Below, one piece after another: positions 13,972 to 27,600 of a DNA stretch of 64,000 nt. Both the position numbers and the translations under genes were made by a program. The DNA is from Tetrahymena thermophila SB210 (lineage: Eukaryota; Ciliophora; Oligohymenophorea; Hymenostomatida; Tetrahymenidae). The stretch is taken from NCBI RefSeq assembly GCF_000189635.1, contig NW_002476323.1, forward strand, positions 7,419 through 71,418. The letters are read 5' to 3'. The number at the start of each line of letters is the position of its first letter. Within the stretch, counting starts at the first letter, position 1. Below the pieces are notes generated by a model. That model was given only the letters and a program-made list of their open reading frames with translations, made no database searches and was not told where the DNA came from.

Positions 13972-15844
13972 TTTTTTGTCACTTATTACTTTAATTTATT
14001 TATCAAATTATTTCTAATTATTCAATTTATTATTTAGTTTTTAACATTAAAAATTTTTTGATTTATTTATTAAAAGCAATTTTTTAGTAAACAAAATTTA
14101 TTTATTACTATTTATAAACTTTTAAATATCATAATATGGTTCTTGTGTAATCTGATAAGAAATATATATTATTAACAAGCTAAAATACATTTTAGTTATT
14201 TATATTTGGTTTAATAATTATCCCTATCAAGAATAAAAAATCTCCTCTTTATTTTTTCCTTTTATTTTAAATTTAAAATAAGACTAATAAGAAAGTTTTT
14301 AATTAGGAGTAATTACTTATAGCATTCAAAAAACAATCAATATTATTATAGGAAATATAGTATTTGAGATAAATAAGAAAACATGTTTCTTCAAATAGAA
14401 AACATAAAGGTCTCTAAACATATTTTACCCTATATTGAATGAAATAATCTTGAATAATTTAAATATGAAAAATTGTTATTTGTGTGAAATAAAAAATTTG
14501 AAAACTATTTTTTTTATTTTTGGTGTAGCATTTATTACATTTTAATATAGTAGATATAATTTCTAAAAATATCGGATAAAAGTTATGATTAAAATGTTGT
14601 TTTATATAAATTATAATTTTTAAACTTTAATCTAATTTTATATTTTAAGTTAGTAATATTTTTTTTATTCCTCATAACAAATTTATTATTAGTTTTCTTC
14701 ATAGATTATAAATAAGATATCTAATTTAATACTATTACCATCTTTATTTCAAAGAAATATCTTAAAATAATATTTTTAAGAATGTAATAAATACATCTAT
14801 TTTTTAAAAAATAAATAAATATTATAAAACGATCGAGGAATTTAAATATTTAAATAGGTTAATTAAGTTAAATTTTAAGAAATTGTGTAGAAAATTTAAA
14901 AAGACTTTATAGATATTCACAGATAAAACTATTTGTATAATTAAAATTCGTTTAACGATCTTTTTAATTATATTTCAATATAGTAATTTAATTTATCCTC
15001 AAGAGATACAACATAACTATTTTATTCGTTAAAGTTTCCAACTTAAACATAAACTTATTAAAATATATTAATATATCCTGTTTAATCTTTATAAATTGCT
15101 ATTTGATAAAATTTTTTATCATTAGTAAATGAGAAATTTAATTCATTTAATATTTATTTACGAATAAATTATATTTTTATAAGAATATTTATCCTTAAAT
15201 GAATAGATTTAAAATAATGTTATTTTTACTTTTTAATTTTTGACATAAAAGAATTATTTGATTAATAGCAAAAAAAAACATAAAATATTATTAATTATTT
15301 ACAACAAAATATATAAAAAATAAGAAGTTAGCTTATAATTTATTTCCCATTAAAATAATAAAAGATGATGCATAACCTATTTTAAATGTAGGAATTTAGT
15401 AGTTCCCTAAAATTTTAATAAATAACTGAAAAAATTGATTATTTTGATTTTTGTGGTATGAAAAAATAATAAAAATAGAAAATATTTGAGGATTTAAAAT
15501 TATTATACAAAAAAGATTATCTATTATCTAAATATTGATTAAAAAATATCGAATTTAAAAATAAAATCCATCAAAAATTAATAATTTCAATAATTTAAAT
15601 TAATTTAAAATAATTAATATAATCAGAGAAAGAATAGATTAATAAGAATAAGAAATATTAATGCTAGAAATTGTTGATTAATTAACTTATCTATCAAATT
15701 TAATTTTGTAGTAAAATCAATAAAAATATAGAATGAACATGTATAATCTACTAGTGAGAAGTAATTAATTTAGCATTATAAAAATTCCTTATAAACAAAT
15801 AAATTTAATTATTAATGGATATATTTAGAGTTATATTGAAAAAC
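13972..15844. other. AT-rich spacer holding a decayed gene fragment
   Basis: Apart from the degraded fragment listed at 14780-15200, this stretch holds only AT-rich sequence without a coherent frame. It separates the start of the Cys-rich gene (13971) from the 3' end of the Cache-type sensor gene. Confidence 0.45.
14780..15200 (-). pseudogene. Decayed partial copy of the Cache-type sensor gene
   Basis: The minus strand reads GYINIFQQVYVQVGNFNEQN and, further on, FLHNFLKFNL. This parallels GYINIFQQINVCVGNFNEQK and LLHNFLQFNF in the intact sensor gene at about 17830-18175. The similarity covers the end of the extracellular domain and the second membrane helix. The frame breaks between the two conserved patches, and the helix itself is degraded. 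No matching N-terminal part was recognised next to it. It is best read as a tandem partial duplicate of a host gene that has decayed. Confidence 0.6.
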
Positions 15845-18800
15845 TCAATTACTTTTTAAAATTTTATATATTGTTTGATAAATGAGAAATAAATCTATTA
15901 AAAACTAAATTTTTTTTAAAGGGATTCTAGCAATTATATTTTTATCAAAATAATATCTATCTAAAACATTAAGGCATAAAGTTTAAAGGTTGTTTTTTTT
16001 TAGTTATAATTCTAAATACTAATATTATTATTTAAAGGTATATATATTATTTAAATTAATAATGTACATTTTGTTAGTTCTAAAATATATAGTTTAATTT
16101 TTTTTATTTATTTTAAATAAGAAATGCTATTTCATATTTTAATCACAATTCTTTTTCATCATAAGAATCTTTATACAAAACTTCGAAAAAATGTAATTCA
16201 TCTATTTTTTAAAAAGCATTTATAAGTTATAAAATGATTTAGGAATTTAAACATTACTTTCGTATTTGCTAGACTTATACTCATTAAATTTTGAAATATC
16301 TATATTAATTTAAGAAATCTACCAATTATTTAACTTAATATTCAAAATAACTATTAAATTTTTAAGTAGCTTCAATGACTTTCTTGTTGAATGTAAGTCG
16401 TAGTGAGTAATTTTATTATATTTTTTAATTTAGTTTTAATTGTTATAAGGAAATAATTCATAATTTAAGCTTTTTAAACATGAAATTAAGGCTTTTTAAT
16501 TTTTTCCTTTTTGATAATTAAATAAGGCTTATTATAAATAATATTTTTATTATAAAACGTGCTTTAGCTATACTGAATTATTTTTATTTTGACCCTCATT
16601 TATTTTTTTTATTTGATTCTTTAATACCGAAAAAAATTATTCTATCAAATAAAAAATATTTAATTATCTAAATAATAATAAAAAAATTATACTGATGATG
16701 AAATTTCTTCCAGGCGTGAGCATTCTGCATTTTATTAATAAAAGATAACAAAGAGAAATATTAATTTAAATATGATCTTCTTCATATTAACAATTTTACT
16801 AACTGATAAAATAAATATTAATTGCTTCTTCAATAAGATCTATCGCTTAGGTTATAAATTATTTTTTATTATTTTTTAAAACCACTACACTTAATGAATT
16901 TTCATCATTAAATTATTTATTCTTCATCAAAAATTTTTGAGAAAAATAAGACTAAGAAATATTTAAATTTGTTTAGCTCTCTATTTAATCTTTTTTTTAA
17001 ATATCTTAGAATGTAATTTATTACTCTAATTAAAATTATGAACTTTAGTTGTTATCTTAGTTTTAGAAATTTTTTTGTTATTATTCATGTTTACAATACA
17101 AATATAACATATTTGCTAATTAGTACTTCTTGTTTGCAAGCATTTTCAAAAATTTTCTATTATCTAAATCAAAACTCATCTATTTATAGATATCTTATTA
17201 GCTTTAAATATCAATTTTTACTGTATTTATAGAATAGTTTTAAAGTAAATTTTAACTCATCTAGTGAGACTAATTCATGTAATTTAGAGCTGCAGCAAAT
17301 TTTTTTTGATGCAAATTAATTAAGGCTAAATTATTTAAACTAAAATTTTTAATTTAAAACAATTAATTTATTAAATTTTAAATAATTACCACATCGAAAT
17401 TCCCTAATTGTGCTATAAAATCTAAAATACACTGAGCTATTTTTAATATTTCTCTTCGATTTCTTTGAAATTTATATAGTTTTATGACTTTACTAATTCT
17501 TAAAAAACTATTTACTGAATATTTAATACAACTTAATTGATTGCACTTATTAAATTTTTAAGCTCTTATTGTGTTTTTAGTTTTCCCTCTTAAATCATTT
17601 TATAAAATTTATATATGCTTTATTGATTAAATAAATTCATTAATTAAGAAATATAGTCAATAAATAAAGATGATTTTTTTAATTGATTAGTTATTTATTT
17701 GCAAATTATTTACAATCAATAGAAAAATAAAAAAAAGTTATATTCACAAATTAAATTTAATTACCTTTGATTGTCAGATTTATTAATAAAAGTGGAAACA
17801 ATTTATATGGGCTTTCTGAAATTGAATTATAAGAAATTATGCAGCAAAGTTAGTAAGACAATGGTTATAAACACAAATAAAGCTATTGCTACTTATACCA
17901 TTTCTTTAACAAATTAGGCTACTGCTTAAACTAGTTATTGTATATCTTGATTTAATTTATTCAAAGAAAAAGCTTTCGAGTAGTAGGCTACAGCATAACT
18001 CTTTTATTCATTAAAATTTCCAACACAAACATTAATTTGTTAAAATATATTAATATACCCTGTGTAATTTTTATAAATTGTTCTTTAATAATATTTTGTA
18101 TTATTAAATTAACAATTATCTACGTATGTAATTTACTTACTCATAAATTCGGTTTATATAAAATAATCTTCTCTTTCTTACATACTATTAATAGAATTTT
18201 TAAATTCAACATCTAAAATAAACTATGCATCAATATCTATTTTTATGGTAATTAAATATCAATCAATTAAAAATATTAAATTTATAATTTTGTAATTAAT
18301 TATTTTAATATAAATATTTATTAATATTTTATATTTTCTTTTGCTTTTAATCAAATAATCAATTTGTTTGTTTGTTTATTTGTTTAATTGTTTGTTTGTT
18401 GCTTATGTTTTTAATTAAAAAAAATATTTATATTATTTTATTACATCTATTCATTTATGGATGAGCAATTACAATTCTATTATTTTGGCTATCACTGACT
18501 TAAGATGCTATTAAATATGAATATTCGAATTATGTGTTAGTCATAAATTTGTTTTGCAAACTACCGAGAGAGATATCAATAGCAACAACAGCATCTTATT
18601 AATATTTTAAATCATCTAATATTGAATTTAAGATTCTGTTTGAATTGGGTAAAACTATTTTATATACATAAGTAGAGTCAAGCTCACCTAATGTTATATC
18701 GACCCCAGGCTGTTGAAAATACCTTTTTTATTTAAATCTAATTCTTTTTTGAGTTTTTAAATTATTATTTACGCTGAAGCAGTTTTATTAGAATCAATGT

Positions 18801-19985
18801 ACCATTATCTACATCTCCAGTCTATCGGGAAAAGACGCTTAGTGTTATAATAAGGACATGAACATGGATTAGTCTGATTTCCGCAAGTTTTTAATTAGTA
18901 ATCCTTGTATTGGAATCCATCAAATTAATCTGGTGAAGTAAATGCATACTTTGCATATTAGTTATTAATCTTATTACAAGTAAAAGGTCCACCATAAAAT
19001 GTATTGTTTAATAAAGGTTAAGCAAGTAACTTTCTCCTATTAAAAAATTAAAGAATATATTTATTAAATTATTAATGTTTCATACCCCATATAGCTATCT
19101 TAAAGCATTCCATCATCATTATGAACTATATATATGCTTGTAGTTTAAATGATACTCTGCTATTAGTTTGACATAAAAGAAATAGAAAATACTCTTTGTA
19201 AGTCCATTTTAATTATTTTTTGCATAGTTTAAATAGGCAGCTTATCCCAAATATTTTAATTTGGATTACTCCATGTTGAAAATTAAGATTTTTCTTTAAT
19301 AAAAAATGCAAATTACAAATTAAAATAATAAAATTAATTAATTATTAATATACCATATTAAGCATACATTCTATAACTATCAATTTATAATAAATAATTA
19401 TCAAAATTTTAAAAGCAACTTTAATCAAATCCACACAAACTTTTGGTATTACAATAATCATCTAAAACATTGTCATTAGCTGCCAAAAAATTAGCTTTTG
19501 TTTTATTTACAGAATACCTATATGGCTGTTTATCTTCCCAAGACACTGATTTTAAATTTAAATAATATTTAAGTTTAATATCTATAAAGTTAGTAGATTT
19601 TATATTTTTTTACCAAGATCATCATAATTTTTATTGGCTAACGAGTCCTTTTATAGCTATCCTATTAGTAGGGTTTAACTTGCTATCCTTTGGAATTCAA
19701 TTTATAAAATTATCTTATCAGAGAAAGACACAAACAGGATATATTTAGTATAAACTGACTAAATATATTATTCTAAATTGTTTTAACTATTTTTAAGAAA
19801 AATACTTATCAATTCTTCAATATTTTGCTAAAAAAGTTCTACATTTCATTTGATGAATAATAAATCAATAAAATCCCTTGGAGAAGAAACCATAAAGCAA
19901 TGCAAAATAGATATGGTAAAAATAAAATAACTAGCTTTTTTCTATATTCATTTAAAAATCTTTTTTTTTATTGTAAATCTTTCAT
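15845..19985 (-). CDS. Cache-type membrane sensor with helical TPR-like cytoplasmic region
   Basis: The start at 19985 gives MKDLQQKKRFLNEYRKK, then a first membrane helix (LVILFLPYLFCIALWFLL). An extracellular domain of about 400 residues follows: WEDKQPYRYSV, NTKSLCGFD, CSCPYYNTKRLFPIDWR, DAVVAIDISLGSL and IVIAHPQMNRYI, then ILDVEF. This layout and the Trp/Tyr-rich pattern suit a double-Cache sensor. A second helix (VAIALFVFITIVLLTLL, about 17850) leads into helical cytoplasmic sequence (IQEGKLKTQQELKNLI; LINLHQKKFAAALNYM; IDLIEEAINIYFISQQ), which looks TPR-like. At least six introns interrupt it. The intron after MNR (about 18240-18430) carries a tetranucleotide tract. Frames below about 16430 are ambiguous, so the last 150 codons and the TGA at 15845 are tentative. 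No kinase or cyclase motif is visible. Confidence 0.65.
18355..18412. repeat. TTTG tetranucleotide tract in an intron
   Basis: This is an imperfect run of TTTG units on the plus strand, inside the intron of the Cache-type gene between the exon ending in HPQMNR and the one beginning YIDAQF. It appears to be simple slippage sequence. Confidence 0.8.
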
Positions 19986-21628
19986 TTTTCTCACTCCACT
20001 TCTCTCTCTTTTTTAAAATAACAGATTAAATCACCAAAAAAAGTATAAATTATAATTAATTAATTAATAGTGTTAAAATTCAATTAAAATATTGTTAAAA
20101 CTTTTCAATATTGATTTCTAAATAAAGTAATCAATTTTTAAAATTCTTGATTAGATAAGTAAAGTTTTGTTTAAGTATTTTATAACCTGAATTATATATA
20201 TATAAACATTTATATGTTCTATTCATTCATTTTATTAAATCAAACACATTTAAATAAAAAATTTATTATAATGAAATTGAATTGAATATCTTATATCTAT
20301 GTTTTATCTTTTATTTAATTCAATCCAAAAATAAAAAATTTTATTATGTTTTTTTACGTTAAAAATATATTTAAAAGTATTCGTATATTAAAATAAATAA
20401 TTTGATTAATAAGTGAACATTCAAATGTATTTAAAAATCTGCTATGATTTCTATATTTGTTTTGTAAACATGATAATCCAGATTTTAAGAGATATAATTA
20501 CTATTTTTTATATATAGATATTGTAAAGATAAAAGCAATTATTCTATTTATTGAATTTATTTTTTATTTTTAAAAATAAAAGGTGCAGACAAATTATTTG
20601 ATTCGAATCAGTAAATTCTAAGCTATGCTGAATATTTATCAAATATATATTATTGTATTATCTTGGACTTCGAAGATTGTAAGTAGTATTTTTTAAGAAT
20701 CAAGGTAAGTGTTTTCTTCATTTTTAAAATTTTTTTCAAGGTTTATATCCTTAATAAAGTATATTTAACAAATAAATCAAATACAAAAAAAATTAATTTT
20801 ATTTTTATATTCCTATAAGTTCATTTATATTATATTATTGAATTTAATTAAAATTTTTGATAAATGACTGTAATAAATATCAAAAGTGAATTTCAGATAC
20901 TAATATTTTTTACAAACACGTTTAAAAATAAATACAAATTTAAATAGTTGGCCTAACAAAGACTATAATAAAGCTTCTGTATTGTTTAAAATAGATAAAA
21001 TTCAAAATTAATTTTAAATTATATTTATAAAAGATAAAGAAAAATTAAATAATATTAAAAATATAAAAGAATTTAATAAAAATAACAATAAAATGTTAAA
21101 TTAAGTAATATAAAAAACATTTAACTTTAATCAAAAATAATATTCTGAGTTATAGAAGTCAATTAATAACAGAAAAATTTGAAATTCATTTTTTTTTAAA
21201 TTTATCTCATCACAGACTTATAAATAAACATTCTTTATCTAAAAAAAATTCAAATTTAAAAGTTTCTAAAATTCATAATTAGTCTATAAGTTTTTTAAAA
21301 TGATTTATTATTTTTGTAGCTCATCTTGATAATTTGCACATTTATACATAAAAAAGTTAAAATAACTGCTATAAATTTATAAAAATATTTAATTTATATT
21401 ATATTCAGAAAATCTACTAAAAAAAGCAAAGGTAAAAATAGAAGAAAAAAAATTTAGTAATTATACAAAAAAATTTTTTAGGTTTAAAAATATGCTCATT
21501 ATTAAAAGTTAAAATCATAGTTAAATAAATAAGTAAATAAATAATAAACAATCAAATTAAATATTAAATTTGAAAATATATACAAATTTGAATATGATTA
21601 AGGAGAGTCTATTTTAATAATTTTTAAA
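19986..21628. other. AT-rich spacer with one possible plus-strand exon
   Basis: This lies between the start of the Cache-type gene and the 3' end of the PAS protein gene, both on the minus strand. Most of it is very AT-rich and featureless. At 20581-20703 an AG precedes a plus-strand open segment reading GADKLFDSNQQILSYAEYL and then CIILDFEDCKQYFLRIK, followed by GTAAGT, so it looks like an internal exon. A second purine-rich segment at about 20947-21180 could be a later exon (SWPNKDYNKASVLFKIDK), but the reading phase is ambiguous. I found no start and cannot name the protein. Confidence 0.3.
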
Positions 21629-24600
21629 TCATATACTTTTTTTAAAATAAGATTTAACATAAGGGTTATCAAGCAATACATTTATATCTATTAGATCTAG
21701 GAGCTGCTTAGTTTAATAAGATTTGTTATTAATATAGGTAAAGAAACCTCTCCAACCTAGCAGGGATACTAATATTATAATAACAAATTGTATAGTTATT
21801 ATGATTAGAGAGAGATTAAAATTATAATCAAATTATAACTAATATGTTTATAGAACAAATTAATGAACAACTTTGTTAATAAGTAGAGAATACTGTAAGA
21901 ACTCATACTCTTAATATATTTTTGAATCTTACTGCATTGAATTAAGAGTATTCATAAATACTTTTATATTATTTGAAAGTGCAGCTGAGTAAAAAGTATC
22001 AAAAATTTAGTTGATATACTTAAAAGACATCAATAGTCCTTTTTAGTAAATACCATTACCTAATGATTTGCATTTAATAGGATCTATTTAAACTTGCTCT
22101 ATATAGTTTTGCTCTGGATCAAAAATTGTTGTGCATATATTCTAATTAAAAATTGGGTAGAGATAGCTTTAGTATGCTTGTTAAGCATAACCATCATAGC
22201 TTTCAAACTCAGATAGAGATCCAATTAAACTATTTAGAAGATTACTTGTTTGACTTCTAGCTAAATTTGATTTCTAAACTAAATCCTGTAGTGTTGCTTT
22301 GAGAGTTTAAGGATATAAAAGATAGAAGCTTAGCATGTATTTGAGATTCATTAGTTAGGTGATATTGTCATAATAAGAGTTAAAAGTTGCTGTTTTTTAA
22401 AATAAAAAAATTTATATTTTTAATATTTTAATTAAATTTTTTTTATATTTAAAATAATTTTACTTAAAAACTAAAGGTTTTTTCTGAAACTCTCTATTTA
22501 AATTTGTGTAATGACATAGTTAGAGATAGGATAAAATTAGTTTAGAACTAAGCATATAAGTATTCCTATGTTAATCTTACAGTTAAACCTAGATATTTTA
22601 TTAGTTCTGCTTAGGTTTTTCTTTTTTTTGAAATCTCTAATGCCAACTGTATTTGTTGAGAAAATATTATTTTAGATACCTTACTAACTTTTTTAACCTA
22701 TGCTTTTACTTTAAGCTTAGCTTTAAGCTTAAGTAAAATTTCTTGTGTAATTATTTTAAATATTTATAGTAAAAAATCTTCCCACATTTTACTTATTTTT
22801 TCTCATTTAATCTGAATGTTCTTACTTTTCATAATACTTGTTTAAGGATTTTATCATCAAATATATTTTATCAGGAGGAACTGTTGCAAACAGTCTAAGA
22901 ATTTTTTCTCTTTATATTTAACTGTAAGCATATATTGGTATGATAGAAAGAGAGAAAATGAGAGTAACTACAGTTATCAAAATTAATTGCATTTAAATCA
23001 AGTATTTGCTGTGATCTTAGTAATTTTAAAAAATGTCATTATTTTAAGCATAAACTTCATCAAGAGCTGAATATATTCTATCAGAATTTATTTGACCTGC
23101 CTTAAAATTATATTGCTAAGTATCTATAAGGCTTGTCATATAAAAAACATAGTTATTAAAATAATTTATCAGGTAAGAGAGTTAGGTAGTCGTATTTGTA
23201 TACTATAAAGGATTCATTGTATTTGGTATTGTATGATTTATTTAATAATTATCTACAATATTGAAGACATCTATCTATGATGGATCTCCTTCATACATTT
23301 CTATTGTTAGATTTTTGTAAGCCGAATTCATATACTTATTTGTATACAGGACAAGACCATATGAATATTTCTAATCGTATAATGTCGGGAGATAATACAT
23401 TTTAGAAAGAATACTTAGCAGGTAAATTTAATTGCCAAATACAAGTAGAGAAAATCTCTTAACTTAATAAACCCAGAATATTTCATTAAAATTCTTTCTC
23501 TATCTATTTTATTCGATTGTTTAGCTATAGTAGCAAACAAAATTTAGTACAAATATTGTAATCAATGAAAATATCCCTAAAAAGTTTATTAATTTTAATC
23601 CACTTGAGGATTATTTGGATCGAATAGTCTGCATTATTTGTTACCTTTTCAATTAAGAAAAAAAATATTTTAGATTAATTTTAATACTGTATAAGATACA
23701 TACATATTTTTGAATAGTTTTAAATTAACCTAAAATAAAAAATTTAAATTTAAATAGAATTACATAGAAGATGATTTGGAATACTAGCTGGATTGAGTGC
23801 TATTGTTGTCTTTATCATCTTTAGCGTTTTAATTATTTTTGTCTTAGTCTTATGATGATTTTTTATCATTAGATAGTTAATTTTCTGAATGGTTTTTAAG
23901 ATTAATTAAATTTTAAGTTACTACTTTTAACTTATCAGAAATGGAAACTTCCATTTTTTTAGAAGAATGAAAAAAGTTTTATATTTTTTATGGGCTGTAA
24001 TCATCTTCTACAGAATATTCCATTATTGGTTTACTAAGAATTTTATTTTCTCCTTTATATAGAATTTGCTTTTGTGAATCAAATAGATTATTTTATGTCT
24101 TTCTGTTGGTAGATAATGGAGAAAAGCAAATTCCTGTCTCATTGCTCAAAATCTAGATACTACGATTTGAATCTAAATTGACAAGAAAATCATTTTCTAT
24201 ATCATTTGTTTTCTTTGCATGTTGGATAGTAGTGGATTGAATGGATTTTTCAGAGTTGAGCTTATTAACTAAAGCTTTTGAATTTTAATCTGCATATTGA
24301 ATTTTAGTTAAAGAAAATTACTTTGTTTAATTAATAAAATGATTATCCTAAAACAAAAGTTTTTTATGGGAATCCTCTTAATAAATTTTAGAACTACTTC
24401 TTTTGCCTTTTAGAATTGGTGAATCTTTTTAATTCAAGTCAACAAAGCTTATTTTCTAGTAATAAGAATCATTCTTATTTTAAGTAGTATCATCCTCGTT
24501 GGAAGCATCAAACTCTTCAAAATTTTATTTATATATGCTTGTTTTAGAAGCTAAATGTGGTATAGAAATATAATGTTCTGAATTCATATTTAACAATCTA

Positions 24601-27600
24601 AGCCCAGCGTCAAAAGTTGCTTTGATAAATTCAGCGTCCATAAATTCAAGTATTTATAATTAAAAATTTCTTATTGCGTCTTTTTTTTGCTTAACTTAAA
24701 TTAAAGGTCTCAAAGCGATTACTTAATATTAAACAAATGAATAAAAATGATTGTTATTAGGATAAAAAGCAAATTTTATTTAAAATAAATTCATATGAAT
24801 CAGATTAGAAAATAAATTTTCATCAAATTTATCTCTTTCAATTAGAGCTTCGTTTAATGATCCTGGCTAAACAACAATTGCCTCATAGATTTTTCCAGGC
24901 ACACCTTTTTCTACTATTTGCTTGAGCATAATAATGATATTTGATAATTTAATTAGCTTCAATTCACTTTATTTAATGTGATCAGAAAATATTGTTTCAT
25001 AAAATTAGCGATCTAATAAACAAATTTATAAATTTTGTTAGAGTGAAGAGCTCATTAAATATATACTATCATTAATAATTTATTGTAACCAGCCACATGC
25101 ACCTAATTCGTCATTCCCTATCATGCACATTTAAATTTTTAATCTGAAAGGGATAGACCAGCCATCCTTATCTTTTCCTAACAATAGAGGAAATTCTTTT
25201 ATTTCTTCATTCAGCTTCTTTTTTTCAAGGCAGTCTATCAGAATATTTTAGTGAACTTGCGCAATTTAATTAGGCATTATAAAACCTAAATCTTTCCCTA
25301 TTACTTACGCATTGTTTTATGCGACAGGAACCACATCACAAAAATTTTTTGCTACTTTGACTATTTTGCCAACATCTGATAGCATGGATACGTAGACAGC
25401 TGTTGAATCATCTGAATAAAAATAAACATGATTTTTATACCCATTTCCATTTTTACGTTCTTTCTAATACAATCTTGTAAAGTATCTATCAAAAGTTAAA
25501 CATTCTTCAAATCCTTCACAAAGAATCTGTAAAGGAATACTTAAACAATTTATATTAAATATGTTTATCAAATATTGTTGTAAATTATGTCTATCCTTTT
25601 GTAAATCTTTTGTTTAAAATTCAATTTATGTCAAATCAATAAATTCCTGACTCATCAAAGTAAGAAGAAGGTATTTCTTGCTCAAGCAATTTTTATATAT
25701 CTCCGAGCATTCTTCTATCAACTCATCAAAGCGAATGACATTCATTATCTTTGGTTATTCTATATTCTAAATTTTTTATGCGTCTAGCTTAAATTCTACA
25801 GAAGCTAGCTAAGTAAAATAGTGTAACTGCTATCTTTAAATTAATGAAGCTTTATTATTCAATTTATTCTTAATCTGTAAGATTTCTCTAAAAAACATGG
25901 TTTGGTTTTCAAAGGCATTAATCAAGAAAGCTAAATAGCTAAAATAAAATTGATTTAGTTAATTTTTGTTTTTTTCAATTATTTTTCTGTAACCTTCCAA
26001 AATATAATAAAGAAGATATTATTTTCTACTTTCTTCATCTAGTAAATCATTATTATTCATGCTTTGTTTGTCAATCTAATTATTATTAAAAAAGTATTAA
26101 TAATTCACAAATTGTATGGGTTAGATAAAAAGAAATCAAAAATTAAGTAAGTATCTCTTAAATAAAAATACTATATAGTTACAAAGTTATAACCAAAATT
26201 TGATTTTTTAAGTTGGTTATAACAAAAGGCTTTGATTAATTGAGGGAATTTTTTTATTTTTTTTAAACGTTTCTGCATTTTTTAAATCTAATTCCCATAA
26301 AAAATTAGATTATTTTCATTACACTTACTAATTTACTAATTGTTAAAATATACAATTAGAAAAACTATATTAAGTATTCCAAAATTTTTGGAGTAAATTA
26401 CAATTTCTATTTTCCTTGGTAGCAAGTAGTACTATTAACAATTTGATTAATTTTTTTTGGTATATTTAAATTGAAAATAAATTTTACTTGATTCTCGCAA
26501 AAGCATTTAGGATATTAATAGCACTATTGATGATGTTCTGCAATTATTTCAGTTAAAACAAATGTTTTTGTAGAAGAAATAAAATTTTTGAGAGAGCAAT
26601 TAATGTTTTAGTATACATATCTTAGGTGTAAATCCATATTTTGCATATAAGAATCACTAATGTGAGATTTTTATAGTAAATTTTGTTTTATGGTGAAATT
26701 TAATTAAGAAATTTGATTGATTTTAAGAGCATGAATAACTATCCCTGCACAAAAAGTTAGAGGGATACAGCATAAATAAATAACTATAAAATCAATTTAT
26801 GACTCTATTTGCTAAAGTATAATAATTACAATTGATATATACACATTCGAAGTAGTTAATCCAGTATCGACTGACTAAGCATAAAAATCGTTTAAAGGAT
26901 GGTAGAAAAATTGACAAAGCAGATTTACTAAATTGTATATTAGAGCAAAAAAAGGGAGAATCTAATAATTTGAGTATATTGATAAAAAGGATACTAAAAT
27001 TTGCAAAAAAAATAGGATAATTTCAATCTTAAAGCTTTTTTTAGAAAGATAATCTTTAATAGTGAATCTATGGTCATAATCGCTCAATATAATTGCTAAT
27101 TCTATTTATTTAAGCAAAATAAAAAAATTTATTAGATTGATAAATAAATTATTCTTATTATCTAATTGTCAAAAATAATTGTAATAATTTAAAGGAGTAA
27201 CTAAAAAATTTAATTTCGCTACCTTTACAGAAATCAAAATTTTTTTAACAAAAATTAGATTTTGAAGAATTTTGTAGTTGGTAAAAATTTAATCCAGTAT
27301 TAATATAATAAAAATTAGCACGCAAACACTTATAAACACTTATCATTCTTTAGATTACTTCTAAGGAATGTGTTCAAATTTATTTTTAATCAAGTGTCTG
27401 TTTGCTTTAAAAATTAAATAAAGAAAACTATAACCAAATTAAATTACCTATTATAATTGTAAGAACTACGTTTATTACTTATAAAATGAATATTCCATTT
27501 TCAGCTTGTAGATTTATATAAATAGAGGCTATAAATATACTATAGGGATATACCTTAAGCAAAAATGAGATAAAACGATATGCCTTTATCTTGACTTCAA

